A stretch of DNA of 64,000 nucleotides from assembly GCF_036345155.1 (NCBI RefSeq), contig NZ_CP107772.1, forward strand, positions 6,758,001-6,822,000, read 5' to 3'. Origin of the DNA: Streptomyces sp. NBC_00582 (lineage in GTDB: Bacteria; Actinomycetota; Actinomycetes; Streptomycetales; Streptomycetaceae). Shown here piece by piece: positions 16,002 through 25,410 of this stretch (its first letter is position 1; each line of letters opens with the position of its first letter). The translations under genes were made by a program, and so were the position numbers. The notes under the pieces were generated by a model, which was not told the DNA's origin, did not search any database, and saw only the letters and a program-made list of their open reading frames with translations.

Positions 16002-16258
16002 CGCGCACTCTCCGCGGGGACCTTGATGTACATCGGCCGGATGGTGAGCGAGAGGTTCCGGCTGTGCACGTCGTGGTGACCGGACGCCTCGACGAACACG
16101 CCCTTGGGCCCGTGCTCGCTCGAGGGCCAGGCGGTGAGCTCGGCCAGGATGAGCGCGCGCAGGGCCTCGAACTGCGAGCTGTCGCCCTGGCACTCGGCGG
16201 CCTTGACCTGCTCGACGGCGTCGGCGACGAGGCCGGCCGCGTGGATGCTGAAGCTCAT
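15998..16258 (-). CDS. Small late phage protein
   Basis: 86 aa from ATG 16258, placed 6 bp after AAGGAG; ATG 16264 would add two residues. Sequence SFSIHAAGLVADAVEQVKAA ... RNLSLTIRPMYIKVPAESAR has no recognised domain. It is coupled to the endolysin and follows a terminator hairpin, so it is the first gene of the lysis transcript. Confidence 0.6.
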   Translation of the reverse strand: MSFSIHAAGLVADAVEQVKAAECQGDSSQFEALRALILAELTAWPSSEHGPKGVFVEASGHHDVHSRNLSLTIRPMYIKVPAESAR

Positions 16259-16282
16259 GGTCATCTCCTTGGGCATGAAGAA

Positions 16283-16306
16283 CGCCCCGGCCTGCGGCGC
16301 GGGGCG
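16283..16306 (-). terminator. Terminator between tail and lysis genes
   Basis: 7-bp stem CGCCCCG / CGGGGCG followed on the minus strand by TTCTTC; sits between the last tail-associated gene and the lysis group. Confidence 0.55.
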
Positions 16307-16322
16307 GGCGGGTGGAGGACGG

Positions 16323-16889
16323 TCAGGGGGCGACGGCTTCGCGGCGCACCCTGATCAGCGTGTATCCGGGGTCCCCGGCGACCTTGTCGCCGGACACTGC
16401 GGCCGTGGAGTGGCCGTCTGCGCGCAGGGCCACGACGATCCGGTGCGGTGTCCCGTCCACCCGGCACGGCCAGTCCGCGGGGACCTGCCACAGCGCCCCG
16501 ACTTGGAACGGCAGGTGGTGGATGTCGTCGGTGACGTTCATTCCCCACGAGGGGGCGATCTTCGTCCAGGGGCGTTCGGACACCTTCGGCACGAGGCCGT
16601 CCGGGCCCGGTTCGGGGTCGCAGTCGTAGATCCACAGGTGCGCCCCGATCCCGACCGGATAGTCGAGTTCGCTGGTGACGCGGGCCCGGGCGTCCACGGT
16701 CAGGATGTCGCCGGGGTCGACCGGCACGACGATCGTGGCGACCGTCCGCCAGGTGTCCGTTGCCGTGTCGACGGGGATCTCGAGGTTGGCCGTCGTCACG
16801 TCGTTGGAGTAGAGCCCCTTGAGGACCAGGTCCCCGGTGACACGCACGACGTATGTGGCCGGGGCGACGTCGATGGTGGTGGCGGTCAC
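16323..16889 (-). CDS. Tail-associated structural protein
   Basis: 188 aa, beta-rich (YVVRVTGDLVLKGLYSND; WRTVATIVVPVDPGDILTVD). GTG 16889 follows AAGGAG. Located after the minor tail genes, so probably a tail tip, fibre or baseplate component. No catalytic motif seen. Confidence 0.55.
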   Translation of the reverse strand: MTATTIDVAPATYVVRVTGDLVLKGLYSNDVTTANLEIPVDTATDTWRTVATIVVPVDPGDILTVDARARVTSELDYPVGIGAHLWIYDCDPEPGPDGLVPKVSERPWTKIAPSWGMNVTDDIHHLPFQVGALWQVPADWPCRVDGTPHRIVVALRADGHSTAAVSGDKVAGDPGYTLIRVRREAVAP

Positions 16890-16897
16890 GGGGCTCC

Positions 16898-17395
16898 TTA
16901 CGCTGCGGCTTCGTAGGCAATGGACCCGCGCATGATGTCGCCGGAGGCGAGCGTGGCGGGGGTGGTGGCGGTCATGTTCGAGGCGTTCGCCGGGGTCGCG
17001 GCTGTAGGGAAGGTCGCGTTGAACGCTGAGCCGCCGGAACCGAGGAACAGCTGACCGATGTAGGTGGACCCGGAGGTGAGGCGGGTCCCGCCGATGGCGT
17101 CCACGCTGGACGAGGCCGCCGCGCTCGGCACCCCGAACGAGTAGGCGCCTGAGCCGTAGGTGGTCGAACTGCCCATGGTGAGCCTGAACGCGACAAGGGT
17201 GGTCCGGCCGATCTTCATGTACCGGCCGTTGATCGTGCCGTTGTTGAGGACCGGGTTGGTGGTGGCTGCTGTCCACGTTGGGGTGTACGTGGTCCAGGCG
17301 GCGAACATGCTGTTGAACTGGTCGCGGATCTCCTGGTTGAGGAGTGCGGCGGTGACGACCTCGCCGACCACCCAGGTCCTCGGTGCGAACGTCAC
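16898..17395 (-). CDS. Minor tail protein (fibre-tip type)
   Basis: 165 aa. The N-terminus (WVVGEVVTAALLNQEIRDQF) matches the start seen in many actinophage minor tail or fibre proteins, followed by a Ser/Thr/Gly-rich beta region. The start overlaps the end of the zinc-ribbon gene. Probably trimeric and surface-exposed in the tail tip. Confidence 0.6.
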   Translation of the reverse strand: MTFAPRTWVVGEVVTAALLNQEIRDQFNSMFAAWTTYTPTWTAATTNPVLNNGTINGRYMKIGRTTLVAFRLTMGSSTTYGSGAYSFGVPSAAASSSVDAIGGTRLTSGSTYIGQLFLGSGGSAFNATFPTAATPANASNMTATTPATLASGDIMRGSIAYEAAA

Positions 17396-17898
17396 TGCGA
17401 GGCCTCCTCAATCAGGGGTGCGAGCGACGGGCGCCGGGAGGCCGAGAGGAGTCCGGCCGCGGCCGCGGTCTCGGCCACCATTCCGTTGAGGACCTGGTCC
17501 GACGACTCGGCCGGCCGGTCCCAGGCCGGATCGTTGTCGTGCCACCAGTTCCGTTCGTGCGGCAGCTCGTCGGCGATGAGGGCCTCCGCGGCCGCCGGGT
17601 CCTCGGGGAACACCAATCGGATCCAGCCGAGGCCGCACTCGGTGCACGCCATCCTTGGGTCGGCCGGGGTGACGACCTGAGCGGACCCGCACGGGCAGTC
17701 GGCGACCCACCTGTTGTGGTTGATGCGGGCGTAGGCCTGCTGGCCGAGGAGGTATCCGACGGGTGGGACCAGGCGCCGCTGCTGGCGGTGCTCCGCCCAG
17801 CGGAACACCCGCTCGGCGGGGGGCACCTCGTCCCAGGCGGCGGGTTGGCGGGGCGGCGGCAGGTAGAACGTCTCGGCGCGCACGACGGCGATGGCCAC
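17392..17898 (-). CDS. Tail-region protein with zinc-ribbon-like Cys pairs
   Basis: 168 aa. Residues CPCG and CTECG about 16 residues apart form a likely zinc site. The N-terminus is Pro/Arg-rich and resembles siphophage tail proteins. It lies between the large lectin-fold tail protein and the fibre-tip protein. Precise role unknown. Confidence 0.55.
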   Translation of the reverse strand: MAIAVVRAETFYLPPPRQPAAWDEVPPAERVFRWAEHRQQRRLVPPVGYLLGQQAYARINHNRWVADCPCGSAQVVTPADPRMACTECGLGWIRLVFPEDPAAAEALIADELPHERNWWHDNDPAWDRPAESSDQVLNGMVAETAAAAGLLSASRRPSLAPLIEEASQ

Positions 17899-17914
17899 GG
17901 CCGATACCTCCCTT

Positions 17915-20371
17915 TCAGTAGGCGAGGCGGGTCGTGGACCCGAGGACGGAGTAGGTGGTGTCGTCCAGCACCCACACGGAGTCCGTGAAGGACGCGCTGG
18001 TGTGGAACTGGATGTGGTGGCTGCGCTGCTTGATCGTCTCCGTGTAGCCCTCGACGGTGACGCGCAGGGTGGAGGCCGGCGCCTGCGACGGCAGGCCGGT
18101 CACGGAGAAGTACGAGCTGATGTCCGTGTCGAGGATGTCCAGGTAGTTGGACATCGTGAATGCCTCGATCGGCACCTCGCGCAACTCCGGCGAGGGGTCG
18201 GCATACCGGGACACCAGCCAGTACGCCGCGTCCAACACTGAGTTGTCGTTGGTCTTGAGGATGTTCAGCGACCGCGAGAACGGGCCGAACGCCAGCACGC
18301 TCGAGGGCGCCGTCACCCGCTGGGTGGCCCCACCCGGCCGGACCGCTTCGACGTCGTTGACCAACTTCTGGTCGTCGTCGGCGAGCGAGACGTTAGCCGT
18401 CTCCAGGTCGGCGTAGGCGATCGTGAAAACCTCGGACGCAGAGTCCGGGTTGTATCGGACATCCCGTGACTGGTAGGCGATCCCGAAGTAGTCGCGCTGC
18501 GCGAACAGCTTGCCCGACTCGGTGCTTTCGACTTCGCGCATCCGGGCGACGACCTGGCTGCCGCCGGGCCCTTGCGAGGCGATCGGGTCGTGGGTGCTGC
18601 CTTCGATGTACACCTCGATGATGCCCGCGTACTGGGCGAGCCGCTGGATCCGGTCGTCGGCGTCCTCGCCCGCGTACCCGTTCACGCCTCCGCCGTAGTG
18701 GAGGGCCAGTGCGGAGCCGATGAAGTTGGTCGCGTACACGGCGACGTGGGCGAGGGAGCCGTCCCACAGGCGGGTGCCCCGGTAGCCGCCGATGTTCAGG
18801 TTGCGCTGGTCCTGGCCGACCGTGACGGCGGCGAGGCTGGCGTCGACGAGGACGCCGTCGACCCACACGCTGCCGCTGAGGACCTGGTCGTAGACGACGT
18901 GGTGCCAGTTGCCGTCGTTGAGGCCGCTGGTGGAAGCCACGGTCTCCACGGTGAGGGTGGAGGCGCCGGTGGCCGTCCACTCGACCTGCATGGCGCCGCT
19001 CGCGGAGAGGGACAGCACGTGCACGTACTGCAGGTCAGTCGAGTACAGGCCGAGGATCGCCCGCCCGGTGACGGTCGTCTTGAACCAGGCCTCCATCGCT
19101 GGACGCGCGGAAGACAGCTCGTTCGCTGCGGCGGCGCCCATGTCGACCAGCAGGTACTTGCCGTTGGTGGAGCTGGACGGGGTGAAGGTGGGTGTGTTCT
19201 CCCCGGTGGCGGCGGGCCCCGTGTCGGCGGCCATGGTGAGGGTGCCGCCCGTTCCGGCCTGGGTGGTGGCCATGGATGGCAGGCCGTTGCCGGACAGGTC
19301 GCCGGCGGTGGTGGAGTCGGCTGGCTCGGTGAGCGGGTAGAACGCCACCGGCTCCAGCTGGATGATCTCCTCGGCGACCATGGATCTGAGGACGGGCATC
19401 CGGTTGAGCCGCTTGAACAGGTCCGTCGCGCTGATTGTGACGGTGGAGCCCAGGCCTTCCCATGTGACGGGGAAACCGTTGACCATTCCCCAGAAGCGGG
19501 GGCGGATCTCGGCGCCGACCAGGTCCCACTCGATGTACCCGGCCGTGCCTCCGGTGCGGGTGGTGGGGAAGTCAACCGCGTGGGTCTGGCTGGTGACCCA
19601 CGACGGGGTGGCCAGGGTGCGGCGGGTGGTCCAGGCGAATCCGTCGCCAGAGGTCTCCCAGTAGACGGTGCCGCTGGCCTCTCGCACCCGTAGCCACGCG
19701 TGGTCGATCGCCGAGTAGGTGAGGTTGGTGGGGGTACCGTCCGAGAACGACGTCTGCGACTGGGCGCTGATGACGCCAGTGGAGGCGTCGTACCGCCAGC
19801 CGATCCGCGTACCCGACGTGGTGCTGGTGACCCACATGCTCGCGGCGCAGTTCGACGACCCGTTCAATGCCGGCACCGTGGACAATTTCGCCGTGAGCTT
19901 GCTGCCGACGAGCGTCCACTGCCGGGCCGACGTGAAGTTCGTGTCCACGCCAGGGGCCAGCGTGATGCGCAGGCGGCCCTCGCTCGTCTCGACGCCGGCG
20001 CCGCCCGTGTTCGTCGGCCACAGCGTGGTGTTGACCCGGCCGTCGTCGAAGTCGTCGCCGAGCATCGCGAGCGGGTAGGGCGCCGACCCGGACAGCGTGG
20101 GCATGACCGCCACCGCGATCCTGATCGGGGCGTTGCGCCGCACGAACGGCCAGTACGGGCTGGATGCGTTGCCGGCGGTGAAGCGGCCGTCGCTGTTGTC
20201 CAGGCGCAAAGTGGCTGTCCCCGGCTGGGTCTCCGACAGTTCATCAGAGGCCCCCCGGTCGATCGTCACTCCGGCTTTGATCACGTCGACGTAGGTGCTG
20301 ATGTCCGTCCAGGTGATGGTGGCTGGCAGCTGCACCAGGCCGCCCCAGCCCATCTCGACGAGCAGCGGCAT
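17915..20371 (-). CDS. Large minor tail protein with lectin-like domains
   Basis: 818 aa. The start (LLVEMGWGGLVQLPATITWT DIS) and the segment ending in an RLDNSDGRF motif fit siphophage distal-tail/baseplate proteins. Two carbohydrate-type jelly-roll regions follow: residues about 105-260 (DDFDDGRVNTTLW ... WLRVREASGTVYWETS) and a LamG/concanavalin-like region around 370-560 (AMEAWFKTTVTGRAILGLYS; NDGNWHHVVYDQ). Likely binds cell-surface glycans during adsorption. Follows the tape-measure gene after 4 bp. Confidence 0.75.
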   Translation of the reverse strand: MPLLVEMGWGGLVQLPATITWTDISTYVDVIKAGVTIDRGASDELSETQPGTATLRLDNSDGRFTAGNASSPYWPFVRRNAPIRIAVAVMPTLSGSAPYPLAMLGDDFDDGRVNTTLWPTNTGGAGVETSEGRLRITLAPGVDTNFTSARQWTLVGSKLTAKLSTVPALNGSSNCAASMWVTSTTSGTRIGWRYDASTGVISAQSQTSFSDGTPTNLTYSAIDHAWLRVREASGTVYWETSGDGFAWTTRRTLATPSWVTSQTHAVDFPTTRTGGTAGYIEWDLVGAEIRPRFWGMVNGFPVTWEGLGSTVTISATDLFKRLNRMPVLRSMVAEEIIQLEPVAFYPLTEPADSTTAGDLSGNGLPSMATTQAGTGGTLTMAADTGPAATGENTPTFTPSSSTNGKYLLVDMGAAAANELSSARPAMEAWFKTTVTGRAILGLYSTDLQYVHVLSLSASGAMQVEWTATGASTLTVETVASTSGLNDGNWHHVVYDQVLSGSVWVDGVLVDASLAAVTVGQDQRNLNIGGYRGTRLWDGSLAHVAVYATNFIGSALALHYGGGVNGYAGEDADDRIQRLAQYAGIIEVYIEGSTHDPIASQGPGGSQVVARMREVESTESGKLFAQRDYFGIAYQSRDVRYNPDSASEVFTIAYADLETANVSLADDDQKLVNDVEAVRPGGATQRVTAPSSVLAFGPFSRSLNILKTNDNSVLDAAYWLVSRYADPSPELREVPIEAFTMSNYLDILDTDISSYFSVTGLPSQAPASTLRVTVEGYTETIKQRSHHIQFHTSASFTDSVWVLDDTTYSVLGSTTRLAY

Positions 20372-20375
20372 CAGA

Positions 20376-23300
20376 TCACCCCACTTTCAGTTCGACGTTG
20401 AGGCCGTACACGCGCTTGAGTTCCAGCAGTTCGCGCCGGATCTCGCGGGCTGTGGCAACTGGGTCGCGGGCGTCCATCACGTTGACGGTCACGGTCATCG
20501 ACCCGCCCGCACCGGCACCGACGAGGGCGGGACGTCCGGCGGTGGGCGCGATGGCGGACCGCCCGGCGATCCGCCCGGAGAGCGTGTCCATGGCCCGGTC
20601 GATGTACGGCAGTCCGGCGAGGACACCCACGGCCACGCCGCGTGCGGTCTGGATGCCGTCGGGGATGACCTTGCGTGCGGGCGAGCGGATCCCGAGCGCC
20701 TTGCGCAGGGCTTTCTGCATGGCCTTGGCCAGCTTCTCCATCGTGGCTTCCAGCTGCTTCTGCTGGCTGGACAGACCGGTGAGGAAGCCCTTCGCCGCGG
20801 CGGCGCCCGAGTCGTGCATCGCGTCCGCGCCCAGCTTGCCGAGCGTGTCGGTGCCCTTGTTGATCTGCGTCTGGATGCTGTTGATCGAGGCGAAGGTGGC
20901 CTTGTCCGCCCCGACCAGCGCCGAGGCGTAGGCGTAGCCCTGCTCGGGCCCCATGTTGAGGACCTGCCTCAGCAACGACTTGTTGAGGCCCTTCTTCGCG
21001 AGGATCCCGATGTAGCGCGTGAACTGCTGGATCTTCGCGAGCTTGTCGGCCAGGCCTGCCTTGATGCCGCCCGCGGTGACCTGGTCCGCGTCCATGCCCA
21101 GGTTGCTGAGCCCGGCTCCCTCCCGGGCGTTCTGGGTGAGGTCGCTCGCGAAGGCCTTCGCGGTGGCGATTGTCGCGGCTATCTTGTCCCGCTTGGCCGC
21201 CAGGTCCAGCAGCTTCTTCGTCTGCTGGTCGACGTACTTGAGGAGCGAAACCTCCTTCTTGCCGGAGAACGCGGCCTTGATGTCCTTGGCAAGGTCGGCG
21301 GCTGTGGCCTTGATCTTGTCGCGGGTCGAGGTCATGCCGACGATCAGGCCCTTGCCGATGTCCTTGGCCAGGGCGGTGGTCTTCTTCGACGGGGACCTGA
21401 TCTCCATCTCGTCCCGGATGCCCGCCGTCACCGCGGACGCCATGGACCGAGCGGCCGAGTACACCCCACCCGTAGAGGAGAGCCCCGCGATCAGCCCGTC
21501 AATGGCGGCACGGCCCGCACCGACCGTGCCGCGCATCATGGACCGCGTCGTCGTCGCGTCGAACACCCTGGCGGCCTCGCCGAACACGACCAGCTCGGGT
21601 CCGTTCTCGCCGACCATGGCCATCTCACCGGCCTCCGGCGTGCCGCCGCCGGCGTACTTGCTGACGCCTCCCTGCCCGGTCACCGGCTTGGTGGACGTCG
21701 AGTACGTCGCGATCGTCGCCCGGACGGTCGTGATCGTGACGGTCTTGTTCCGCAGCCCAGCGATCGCGCGTTGGATCGCCCGCGCGGCAGCGGATGCCCG
21801 GTCCCGCGCGGCCAGGTCGATGGTCTTGTCCTTCAGCGCGTCTCGGGCCCGCTGCACTGCGGCGATATTCGCCTTCGCGTTGGTGGTCTCCGCCACGACC
21901 TTGAAGCGGCCGTCCTTCAGCTTCGTGACCTTGAAACCCAGATCCCGCAGCAGGGCGATCGCGTCCGACGTGAGCGCCTTGACCGTGACACTCTTGGAGT
22001 TCGGCGCCTTCTTCATCGCCGCGATGACCGACCCGAGGTTCCGCGTCGCGTCCTCGGTCCGCATCTCCAGACGCATGGTCTTGTCGGGCATCTTCAGCAG
22101 CTGGTTCGCCAGCGCCTCGGCTTCCTTGCGGTTGCCGCTGATCGCCGCAGCGTTGTCGACGAGGGTCTTGCGGCCCTTGTCGTAGATGCCGGCCACGGTC
22201 TCCCACGAGGCGCCGTTCTCCCGGGCCTTCGCCGCGGCGTCCTCCGTCGCCGTGGCCAGCTGGCTGAGAGCGTCGCGGTTCGCGCGGCCCTTCTCCGTGC
22301 CGACGTCGAGCGTATGCCCGTTGTCCTGCAAGGACTTGGTGACCGCATCGACCGCGGCCTCGAACTTGGTCTGCGCGTCGAACGCGCTGCGACTGGTGTC
22401 CGACAGGGCCTGGATCGACTGGCGCAGCCCGTCCGCGCTGAGCTTCTGCGCGGCCAGTTTCGCCTGGACGTCCTGCGCCTGGGCGCCGAACACGCCCATA
22501 CTCTGGGCCGCCAACTGCTGCTCGAATGCCGCATCCGCGAGCGCCGACTTGTAGCCGTCGAGCTGGCTCGTCACCTCTTCAGAGGTGTACCCCTGCTCCT
22601 TCAGCCCGGCGATAGCGTTGTCCAGCGCCTGCTTCGCCAGGCCTGCCTTACCCCCCTGCACCAGGTTGGTCAGGCCCTTGTCGAGACCGTCGAACGCCTC
22701 CTTCGCGTCCTTCACTGGCGTCGAGTCCATGCCGATCAGGCTGGTCAACTTCTGCTGGACCTTGTCCAGATTCGACGGCCGGGCCAGGGTGGCGAGCGCA
22801 TCCCCCAGCTTCTCGTAGTCCTGGCCAAAGACGCGGGCCGCCTCGCCCGACAGCTTGCCCGTCTGTGCCAGCTTGCCCAGGCTGGTGGTCATCCGGTCGA
22901 TGTCCGGCGGAGCGGACTGCCCCATCTCCGACAGCTGGCTCAGCGCGATGAGCAGGATCCCGATCCCGGTGCCGACGAGGGCCACCTTCGCCGTGCGCGA
23001 CAGCGTGCCGATCGCCGCGCTGACACCGGCGAGCCTGCCCGGTGCGGCGGCGGCCGCGGCCTGCATGGTCATCAGCTGTGCGGTGAACCCGGTGAGCGCG
23101 GCCTTCGCCGCGCCGAACCCGAGTACGGCGAGCTTCGTTGCCTTCAGTGCGATAGCGAGCTGTAGGAACAGCGTGATCGCGCTGGCCGGCACCGCGGACA
23201 CCAGACGGGCGAGGACTTCGATGGTCTGCAGGAGGCCGACGCCGACGTCGCTGCCGGCATCCAGCACGTGCATCGCTGCCTCGGCCACGCTGCGCAGGAC

Positions 23301-24233
23301 ACTCGCCACCGTGGGTCCCTGTGCGCGCGCCCACTCCAGGAACTCCCGCGCGCTCCCGCCGACCTGTCCGCTGTCACTGATGCGGAGCAGGTGGACGATC
23401 TCGTCGTTGACGCTGCGCAACGTCTTCTGCGCGAACGTCGTGAACTTGCTGTTGAGGCTGTCCAGCCCCGGGGATGCCACCTCCCCGCCCATGATCGTCA
23501 TGAACCGGTCAGCCTCGGCGCTGGTGACCTTGACCAGACCTGCAGTCTTGGGCAGCAGCGCGTCGAGGATGGACACGCCCTTGATGAAGGGCGCCATCGT
23601 GTCCTTGGCGAGGCTGTTCGAGAACTCCTTGTAGTTGTCCTTGAGGACGCTGACCGCGGCCGCCGCCTGCCGGGTCTCCGGCGGCAGCTTGGCCACGGCG
23701 GCCGCGTACTCGGCCTGCTTCTGGGACGCCTCCTCCGAGGACGCCCCGGACTTCTCGACGGCATCGGCATGGGCCTTCTCCGCCTCTGCCACGTCCGACA
23801 GGGCGGAGATCTGCGGAATGATCGCGACGCCCATCGCCAGCATCCCGGCCGCCACGGTCGTCGCGCCGGCGGCGATCGGGGCGAGGGAGGCGGCGGCCGG
23901 GATCGCGGCCGGCCACAACAGCAGGGTGGCCTTGCGCAGCTCGTCCATCGCACTGCTGTTGCTGCGGACGGCCGGGGTCGTCGCGCGCAACTGAGTGGTC
24001 AGGTCGCCGGTACTGGCCGTCAGCAGACGCTGGGCGTCAGAGACGGAGATGTACCGGCCCTGCAGGTCCCGCAGCCGCCCCTGCGTGTCCCGGGTGAACC
24101 CGTGCATGGACGCGTTGCCTGAGCGGGCGGCGGCGTCCAGGCGGCGCGCGAGACGGTCGGCGGAGTCCCCGGCCCCGTCCAGCGTGCCCGACAGGTCGTC
24201 GTGACCGGAGAGCGTGAACACCAGGGTGGACAT
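20376..24233 (-). CDS. Tape measure protein
   Basis: 1285 aa, longest gene in the window, which sets tail length and ends up in the tail lumen. Ala/Lys-rich helical repeats, central hydrophobic segments (AIPAAASLAPIAAGATTVAA, LVGTGIGILLIALSQL) and the typical GENGPELVVF motif are present. By the usual ~1.5 angstrom per residue it predicts a tail near 190 nm. It starts at the last base of the tail-chaperone frame, as in most siphophages. Confidence 0.93.
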   Translation of the reverse strand: MSTLVFTLSGHDDLSGTLDGAGDSADRLARRLDAAARSGNASMHGFTRDTQGRLRDLQGRYISVSDAQRLLTASTGDLTTQLRATTPAVRSNSSAMDELRKATLLLWPAAIPAAASLAPIAAGATTVAAGMLAMGVAIIPQISALSDVAEAEKAHADAVEKSGASSEEASQKQAEYAAAVAKLPPETRQAAAAVSVLKDNYKEFSNSLAKDTMAPFIKGVSILDALLPKTAGLVKVTSAEADRFMTIMGGEVASPGLDSLNSKFTTFAQKTLRSVNDEIVHLLRISDSGQVGGSAREFLEWARAQGPTVASVLRSVAEAAMHVLDAGSDVGVGLLQTIEVLARLVSAVPASAITLFLQLAIALKATKLAVLGFGAAKAALTGFTAQLMTMQAAAAAAPGRLAGVSAAIGTLSRTAKVALVGTGIGILLIALSQLSEMGQSAPPDIDRMTTSLGKLAQTGKLSGEAARVFGQDYEKLGDALATLARPSNLDKVQQKLTSLIGMDSTPVKDAKEAFDGLDKGLTNLVQGGKAGLAKQALDNAIAGLKEQGYTSEEVTSQLDGYKSALADAAFEQQLAAQSMGVFGAQAQDVQAKLAAQKLSADGLRQSIQALSDTSRSAFDAQTKFEAAVDAVTKSLQDNGHTLDVGTEKGRANRDALSQLATATEDAAAKARENGASWETVAGIYDKGRKTLVDNAAAISGNRKEAEALANQLLKMPDKTMRLEMRTEDATRNLGSVIAAMKKAPNSKSVTVKALTSDAIALLRDLGFKVTKLKDGRFKVVAETTNAKANIAAVQRARDALKDKTIDLAARDRASAAARAIQRAIAGLRNKTVTITTVRATIATYSTSTKPVTGQGGVSKYAGGGTPEAGEMAMVGENGPELVVFGEAARVFDATTTRSMMRGTVGAGRAAIDGLIAGLSSTGGVYSAARSMASAVTAGIRDEMEIRSPSKKTTALAKDIGKGLIVGMTSTRDKIKATAADLAKDIKAAFSGKKEVSLLKYVDQQTKKLLDLAAKRDKIAATIATAKAFASDLTQNAREGAGLSNLGMDADQVTAGGIKAGLADKLAKIQQFTRYIGILAKKGLNKSLLRQVLNMGPEQGYAYASALVGADKATFASINSIQTQINKGTDTLGKLGADAMHDSGAAAAKGFLTGLSSQQKQLEATMEKLAKAMQKALRKALGIRSPARKVIPDGIQTARGVAVGVLAGLPYIDRAMDTLSGRIAGRSAIAPTAGRPALVGAGAGGSMTVTVNVMDARDPVATAREIRRELLELKRVYGLNVELKVG

Positions 24234-24879
24234 CAGCCGTCACCGCCTTTGGCGAGCTGGGCCTGGTGCTGCTCGATCCAGGCGATCAGGGAGTAGAAGT
24301 CGCCGACAGTGAGGTCGTCGACGAGGGGAGGAGGGATGTGGAGGAGGTGGGCGAAGAGCCCGAGGTAGACGGCTCGGGCTCGCTCGATGTCGGGCTCAGG
24401 CTCGAAGGCTCGGCCGGCAGGCTCTCCTCCTGCTCCGGCGCCGCGCCCGTCGGCTCGGCTTTTGGGCCCCGGGCGGCCCGGGCCTCGAGCATCTCCAGCG
24501 CGTGATCGGGGTCGGCTGCCAGCTGCGGCAGGCGGCCGCGGAGGATCTCGGCCACCATGTCGTGGCTGATGTCCGGGTTGGTGGCCGGCGCCTCGAACGC
24601 GTTGTTGATGTACGCCTCGACCTCGAGGGTGCTGAGACGGGCGGTCATCTCGGTGACGCCCGGGTCGAAGTCCCCGAACCGCATGCTGGGCTGGGACCGC
24701 TTCTTCAGGACCCAGACGATGCCGCGCATCGCCTCGAGGTCGTCGTTCTCCAGCCCGCCCAGGATCTCCTGCCACTTCATATCGACCGTGCGCTGCACGA
24801 TCGCCGCCTCGGAGACCTTCAGGGTGGTGGCGTCGTAGTGCTCGGGCGCGCCGTCCTTCGGGGTGTACACGATGATCAA
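24233..24879 (-). CDS. Tail assembly chaperone GT product (-1 frameshift)
   Basis: Frameshifted product of the tail chaperone gene. Ribosomes read 140 codons from 24879 to the slippery heptamer at 24466-24460, slip back one base, then add 75 residues in the second frame (KSRADGRGAGAGG... PDIERARAVYLGLFAHLLHI ... LIAWIEQHQAQLAKGGDG) to a stop at 24233. The result, about 215 aa, is the GT-type chaperone that binds the tape measure protein. The second frame has no start of its own and clear coding bias, which supports the shift. Confidence 0.8.
24286..24879 (-). CDS. Tail assembly chaperone G
   Basis: 197 aa zero-frame product (IIVYTPKDGAPEHYDATTLK ... MKWQEILGGLENDDLEAMRG). The best start is TTG 24879, 8 bp after AGGAG; GTG 24870 is an alternative. 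The C-terminal part after the slippery site is a low-complexity Ser/Pro/Thr tail, as expected where the second frame carries the functional sequence. Located between tail tube and tape measure genes as in lambda-like tails. Confidence 0.8.
   Translation of the reverse strand: MIIVYTPKDGAPEHYDATTLKVSEAAIVQRTVDMKWQEILGGLENDDLEAMRGIVWVLKKRSQPSMRFGDFDPGVTEMTARLSTLEVEAYINNAFEAPATNPDISHDMVAEILRGRLPQLAADPDHALEMLEARAARGPKAEPTGAAPEQEESLPAEPSSLSPTSSEPEPSTSGSSPTSSTSLLPSSTTSLSATSTP
24460..24466 (-). promoter_or_regulatory. -1 programmed frameshift site CCCAAAA
   Basis: On the minus strand the zero frame reads GGC CCA AAA GCC, giving a canonical X XXY YYZ heptamer (C CCA AAA). Slipping by -1 joins the two chaperone frames exactly. 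Confidence 0.85.
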
Positions 24880-24890
24880 GGGGGACTCTC

Positions 24891-25403
24891 CTACTCGATG
24901 CGGCGTCGCACGTCGTCGGTGACGCGGGCGACTTCGCGGGTGATGCGGTCGGTGTGGGAACGCACGGTGCGGTCCCACCAGCCGGGGGTGGCGTTCTGCT
25001 GGGCCCAGCGCCTGCGGTTGCCGAAGACCGGGTGGCGCAGGCGGCCCTCGTTCAGCCGGTCGACGAGGCCGGCCGGGATGTCCGAGGGCAGGCGGGACCG
25101 GTCGAGCCAGACTCGGGCACCCGGGTCGCCGGTGGTGCGCACGCTGATCCGGATGGCCTCGGCGATCGATGACCGCAGGGGTCGGGTCGTCGGCGAGGCG
25201 CCGCCCCGTTTGCCTGCCCCCCTGCCCTGGGAGCGGATGTCCAGGTGGCGGATGGCGGTCTGCAGGTCGTTCTTCAGCGGCTCGGCCGCCCTGCGGATGC
25301 GCCGGGCGAAGCTGCTGCGGATGTTGTTGTGACCGGCCCGGCGCAGCCGCGCGGACAGCTCGAGCAGCTGGCCGGTGCCGGTGATGCGGACGTCGCGAAC
25401 CAC
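24891..25403 (-). CDS. HK97 gp10-like tail completion protein
   Basis: 170 aa from GTG 25403. Basic helical protein (LRRAGHNNIRSSFARRIRRA AEPLKNDL; later FGNRRRWAQQNATPGWWDRT) matching the gp10/tail-component pattern in which RR..W and P.WW motifs recur. It is placed just after the tail tube gene rather than before, which is common in actinophages. Weak ribosome site. Confidence 0.65.
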   Translation of the reverse strand: MVRDVRITGTGQLLELSARLRRAGHNNIRSSFARRIRRAAEPLKNDLQTAIRHLDIRSQGRGAGKRGGASPTTRPLRSSIAEAIRISVRTTGDPGARVWLDRSRLPSDIPAGLVDRLNEGRLRHPVFGNRRRWAQQNATPGWWDRTVRSHTDRITREVARVTDDVRRRIE

Positions 25404-25410
25404 GGCTCGC

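Noticed and set aside
20295..23165. 956-codon open frame on the plus strand
   Set aside because: It is the antisense shadow of the tape measure gene, with low-complexity Arg/Asp/His composition and no ribosome site.
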